Below are positions 60,707 to 64,000 of a stretch of DNA of 64,000 nucleotides, piece after piece; the first letter of the stretch is position 1, and the number at the start of each line of letters is the position of its first letter. Below the pieces are notes generated by a model, which was given only the letters and a program-made list of their open reading frames with translations, was not told the origin of the DNA and searched no databases. The stretch is taken from positions 186,001 to 250,000 of the forward strand of contig NZ_BAABJH010000006.1 in the NCBI RefSeq assembly GCF_039543205.1. The letters are read 5' to 3'. Both the position numbers and the translations under genes were made by a program. This stretch comes from Flaviramulus_B aquimarinus (GTDB taxonomy: Bacteria > Bacteroidota > Bacteroidia > Flavobacteriales > Flavobacteriaceae).

Positions 60707-62602
60707 TTACTTATACGTGTTAAAATACCATTTTTGAAAACAATAATAATTCCAAACTTTAAATGAATTGTCTTCTTTACTAGACAGGTGGTTTTTTACC
60801 AATTCTATTATTTCATCTACATTAAAAATATTTTGATCAATAAGTTCTTTTTCAATAATATAACTTTCTAGCTCTTTTCTTAGTGAAGAGCGTAACCAAT
60901 TACCGACTGGCACTCCAAACCCGCTTTTTGATTTATTTAAAAATTCATCAGGAAACTGATCTTTAAAAGCTTCTTTTAAAATGTATTTTTTGTCCCATCC
61001 TTTCATTAAATAATCTTCGGGCAGTGTGTTTGTGTAATCCCAAATTTTCTTATTTAAAAAAGGCGCTCTACATTCTAATGAATTTAACATACTGGTTCTG
61101 TCCACTTTAACCAACATATCACCTTCTAAACTAATGTGCTTGTCTATTTTTCTGAATTCGGTAAGTGTTTTGGGGCCTTTTATACCTGTGCTTTTAATGT
61201 AAGATGAAAATATATCATTGTCTAATAAATTAGGTAACAGGTATTTGTGCAAGCTATTTTGTGTGTGTCCAAGAGAAATTATATCCCAGTAGTAATCACC
61301 TTCATAATTTACTGAGTTCAATAATCTGTTGATTTTATATTTCCTACCTCTATTATCTGTTGATGTTTTTAATAGGGGAGTCCCTAGTTTTACCAGCGAA
61401 CCATGGAGTGCTTTTGGAATGAATTTCGTGTATCTATCATTCATTTTGCCCATGTAATATTTATTATAGCCTCCAAAAACTTCATCGCCACCATCACCAG
61501 TTAAAGCTACTTTTGCATATTTTTGAGTTCTATTTGATACAATAAATGTTGGTAAAGACGATGAATCTGAAAAGGGTTCATCAAAATTCAATAAAATCTT
61601 TGATATGTCCTCTTCTAAGTCTTTTTCACTAATAATAAACTCATGATGATTACTTTTCAACATTTTCGCAACGATTTGTGACTTATCGGTTTCATCAAAC
61701 CCTTTTTCTTCAAACCCTATTGAAAACGTGTCAATTGGAGTGGATTTAAATTGAGAAAGACATAAGGATACTACTGAAGAATCCACACCACCAGACAGAA
61801 AGGTTCCTATAGGAACATCGGAAACAGACCGACTAACAACACTTTCATACATCAAGGCTTTTACATCTTTTTTGGCTTCATCAAATGAAACCTTTCTCGT
61901 TTTAGGCTCAATTTCTATATCTATTGCGTTAATAGAAAAATTGTGGGTGCTTAAATCGTATTCTATATAGTGGTAAGGTTCAAGTTTATGAATGTTATCA
62001 TATATAGTATATGGCGCAGGTATATAGGTTAATCTAAAATATAAATTAAGTCCCCTTTTGTTAATTGCCGGTTTTTTATCTAATACGCTAACAATGGATT
62101 TTAATTCTGAAGCCCAAATAAGCTGATTGTCACTCTTATAATAATACAAGGGTTTTTCTCCAAAAAAATCACGAGTTATATATAACTTGTTTTTCTTTTT
62201 ATCATAGATACTAAAGGCAAACATACCATCCAGTTCCTTGAATGATTCGACCCCATATTTTTCATATAATTTTAAAATAACTTCAGTATCACTTGTCGTC
62301 GAAAATGTAACACCCTCATTTATTAATTTAGATTTTAATTCTCTATAATTATAAATTTCACCATTAAAAACTATGACTATTTTTTTGTCATCTGTATAAA
62401 TAGGCTGCTTACCTGAACTTAAATCTATAATGGATAATCGTCGCATTGCCATAGCAATTGAATACGAATCATTGGATTCTGAAAACACCCCATCTTCATC
62501 TGGTCCACGATGAAAAATGAGCTTATTCATTGTATTCATATCTGCATTTAGCTGCTCTTTACTTTCATGGTTAAATTTTATATATCCGTTAATTCCACAC
62601 AT
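60707..62602 (-). CDS. asnB: Asparagine synthetase B-type amidotransferase, 631 aa
   Basis: Residues 1-210 are a class II glutaminase domain with the N-terminal nucleophile Cys2 (MCGINGYI); the synthetase domain has the P-loop GTFLSGGVDSSVVSL (about 265-280) and the catalytic GDGGDEVFGGYNKY segment. Normal activity is glutamine-dependent asparagine synthesis. Homologues in polysaccharide clusters instead amidate uronic acids or other carboxyl groups in sugars, and the location here makes that likely. It directly precedes the GT4 gene with no gap and follows another GT4 by 11 bp. Confidence 0.92.
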   Translation of the reverse strand: MCGINGYIKFNHESKEQLNADMNTMNKLIFHRGPDEDGVFSESNDSYSIAMAMRRLSIIDLSSGKQPIYTDDKKIVIVFNGEIYNYRELKSKLINEGVTFSTTSDTEVILKLYEKYGVESFKELDGMFAFSIYDKKKNKLYITRDFFGEKPLYYYKSDNQLIWASELKSIVSVLDKKPAINKRGLNLYFRLTYIPAPYTIYDNIHKLEPYHYIEYDLSTHNFSINAIDIEIEPKTRKVSFDEAKKDVKALMYESVVSRSVSDVPIGTFLSGGVDSSVVSLCLSQFKSTPIDTFSIGFEEKGFDETDKSQIVAKMLKSNHHEFIISEKDLEEDISKILLNFDEPFSDSSSLPTFIVSNRTQKYAKVALTGDGGDEVFGGYNKYYMGKMNDRYTKFIPKALHGSLVKLGTPLLKTSTDNRGRKYKINRLLNSVNYEGDYYWDIISLGHTQNSLHKYLLPNLLDNDIFSSYIKSTGIKGPKTLTEFRKIDKHISLEGDMLVKVDRTSMLNSLECRAPFLNKKIWDYTNTLPEDYLMKGWDKKYILKEAFKDQFPDEFLNKSKSGFGVPVGNWLRSSLRKELESYIIEKELIDQNIFNVDEIIELVKNHLSSKEDNSFKVWNYYCFQKWYFNTYK

Positions 62603-62613
62603 AATTTTATATC

Positions 62614-63771
62614 CTAAAAATTAATAAGTTCTTTGAATTTTTTATAAATATTATCAAGTTCAAATTCTTTTGCTTTTTGATTAGCTAACTTACCATATTC
62701 GCTTCTTATACTTGGATTTTCTTTGTAATAATTTAATGCTTCAGCTAAGCCTTTTTCATCATTATTATTGACAAGCAATCCGTATGCTCCTTTATAAAAA
62801 GAACCTTCTTTAATAGTGATTGGATCTGAGTTTTTATTTAAAAGCTCCAAAGGTCCAGATAAACAGTTTGTAGAAATACATGGCAAGCCTATTGCCATTG
62901 CTTCTAAAAGAGCATTAGGAAAACCTTCATTAAGCGATGATAAAACAAAACAATCATGTTTAATGAGATAATGATTTATATTTTTCACCTTACCTTCTAA
63001 AAAAACGCTATCACTCATTTTTTTTACATTAATTAAATCTTTAAGGCTTTGTTTATAGGGGCCTTCACCATAGACTGATAATTTATATCCACCTTTTAAT
63101 AAAGAAATAGCATTAATAATCATCTTTTGATTTTTACTTTTAAAAAGATTACCAACCGTTACTACTTTTAAATCTTCTTCTTTAGGAACAATAGTGTTTT
63201 GTAATACATTGGAAGAGGGTATGATAATTGGATTATAAATAACTTTTAAAGGAAGTTTTACTTTAAAGTTTTCTTTTAAGTCTTTATTAATATAAATAGA
63301 GTTAGAAAACAAGACATCATTTCTATTGTATAAAATTGGATAAAAGATTTTTGAAATATAAAATGAAATTTTTGATGTTGTATTCATTGATGGATAACCC
63401 CGTTCACTTATAACAGTTTTTAATTTAGAATACCTTATTGAAGCTATACTGTTTAGAAAATTTGGATAGGCCAAAAAAGAGATAGAGATATTAATTTTTC
63501 TGCGTTTAAGTTCTCTTAAAAATTTTATTTGTAAAATAATTGGAGCTAATATTTTTTTAATATACCCAAATTTATTTGAAGCGTTTTGGTTATTGAGTAT
63601 AACTATAGTTACTTCTTTTGGAATATCATAATGTATATCATTATATAACAGAAACAGAGTTACATTGTAGTCATTAATTAATTTTTTCAATAATAAACTA
63701 ATTACTTTTTCTGCACCACCACCTGCTAAGGTAATATTTAGAATACTTATGTTTTTTTTAAAATTCGTCAT
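62614..63771 (-). CDS. Glycosyltransferase family 4, 385 aa
   Basis: GT-B fold: the N-terminal ISILNITLAGGGAEKVISLL is the glycine-rich acceptor-domain loop, and the donor domain shows VVTVGNLFKSKNQKMIINAI and SSLNEGFPNALLEAMAIGLP, an intact EX7E motif. It should extend a lipid-linked or surface glycan from a nucleotide-sugar donor. It sits 11 bp upstream of asnB and 13 bp downstream of another GT4 in the same direction, within the minus-strand glycan block. Specificity cannot be read from the sequence. Confidence 0.9.
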   Translation of the reverse strand: MTNFKKNISILNITLAGGGAEKVISLLLKKLINDYNVTLFLLYNDIHYDIPKEVTIVILNNQNASNKFGYIKKILAPIILQIKFLRELKRRKINISISFLAYPNFLNSIASIRYSKLKTVISERGYPSMNTTSKISFYISKIFYPILYNRNDVLFSNSIYINKDLKENFKVKLPLKVIYNPIIIPSSNVLQNTIVPKEEDLKVVTVGNLFKSKNQKMIINAISLLKGGYKLSVYGEGPYKQSLKDLINVKKMSDSVFLEGKVKNINHYLIKHDCFVLSSLNEGFPNALLEAMAIGLPCISTNCLSGPLELLNKNSDPITIKEGSFYKGAYGLLVNNNDEKGLAEALNYYKENPSIRSEYGKLANQKAKEFELDNIYKKFKELINF

Positions 63772-63784
63772 ACAAAAAAGGTGT

Positions 63785-64000
63785 TTACTTTTTTAGAATA
63801 TCTATAAATAGTTTTTCATATTGTTCTATTATTTTTTCTTTATTGAATTTCAAATAAACAGATTGTCTAATTTCATCAGGCTCCCATTCTCTGACATCTT
63901 CCATCATATTAATATAAGTTGTTTCATCATCAACTAAAAAACCATTAATACCATTTTCAATAATTTCTTTAGTACCGCCAGGAACATTAAATGCGATAAC
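63785..64000 (-). CDS. Glycosyltransferase family 4, C-terminal fragment (5' end outside window)
   Basis: The minus-strand frame is open from the window edge to a TAA, giving 71 residues. It begins in VIAFNVPGGTKEIIENGING and continues FLVDDETTYINMMEDV, the end of the donor domain of a GT4 enzyme, followed by a helical C-terminus. The rest of the gene, including the EX7E motif, lies beyond 64000. It is the fourth GT4 of the glycan region and precedes the others in the transcript. Confidence 0.82.
   Translation of the reverse strand, partial: VIAFNVPGGTKEIIENGINGFLVDDETTYINMMEDVREWEPDEIRQSVYLKFNKEKIIEQYEKLFIDILKK

Noticed and set aside
1..64000. tRNA, rRNA, CRISPR arrays, riboswitches and insertion sequences
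   Set aside because: I scanned for typical landmarks (tRNA T-loop GGTTCGAATCC-like phrases, spaced direct repeats, transposase frames) and found none that hold up; short riboswitches could be missed without covariance models.

Overview
The window is about one third G+C, AT-rich chromosomal DNA from a member of the Bacteroidota, most likely a marine-type Flavobacteriaceae. This rests on the gene families (single-chain L-serine dehydratase, DUF4834, DUF3667, YfhO, UvrA, a flavobacterial-style DnaK), on the absence of clear Shine-Dalgarno sequences, and on repeated TAnnTTTG (-7) motifs upstream of genes. I see no rRNA, tRNA, insertion sequence, CRISPR array or phage module. The species cannot be fixed from the sequence alone.

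Layout. 1-2.4 kb: the end of a CPBP-type membrane protease and a three-gene set ending in an orphan sensor histidine kinase. 2.5-8.3 kb: housekeeping genes, mostly on the minus strand (aldehyde dehydrogenase, RluA-type pseudouridine synthase, panB, L-serine dehydratase) plus two small exported or anchored proteins. 8.7-10.6 kb: dnaK, with a 15-bp palindrome upstream. 10.9-18.7 kb: a large repeat-bearing lipoprotein, threonine aldolase, a small GT2 / ATP-grasp / HAD cassette, and a decayed paralogue of the lipoprotein (start codon lost, in-frame TAA). 18.9-26.3 kb: ybaB, a prolyl oligopeptidase, a PLP enzyme pair that resembles the first two steps of sulfonolipid (capnine) synthesis, a GNAT protein and an outer-membrane protein. 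26.4-31.9 kb: DUF4834, YfhO, a GT4 and a flippase, closely packed. 32-47 kb: exported proteins of unknown function, DUF3667, uvrA, an ECF sigma factor with a downstream small gene, nth, bcp, an MBL hydrolase, and an XRE regulator divergent from an M14 carboxypeptidase followed by an Lrp regulator.

47.2-64 kb is a surface-polysaccharide region made of two gene blocks that converge at 52.75 kb. The plus block is GT4, a 24-codon micro-ORF, an MBOAT acyltransferase, a GNAT-like protein, an amino-acid-adenylating enzyme and an acyl carrier protein. The minus block is a formyltransferase, an anchored SGNH hydrolase, two FemAB/GNAT-like proteins, a methyltransferase, an ATP-grasp ligase, an initiating sugar phosphotransferase, three GT4 enzymes and an AsnB.

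The most interesting reading is that this region encodes a Gram-negative counterpart of the Gram-positive Dlt system. The adenylation enzyme (DltA-like) would load the carrier protein (DltC-like). The MBOAT (DltB-like) would move the aminoacyl group across the membrane, and its last six residues, FIYFQF, look like the acyl-accepting tyrosine motif of DltX. The SGNH protein (DltD-like) would then place the group on a glycan. Function is inferred from gene content and motifs; substrate and polymer are unknown.
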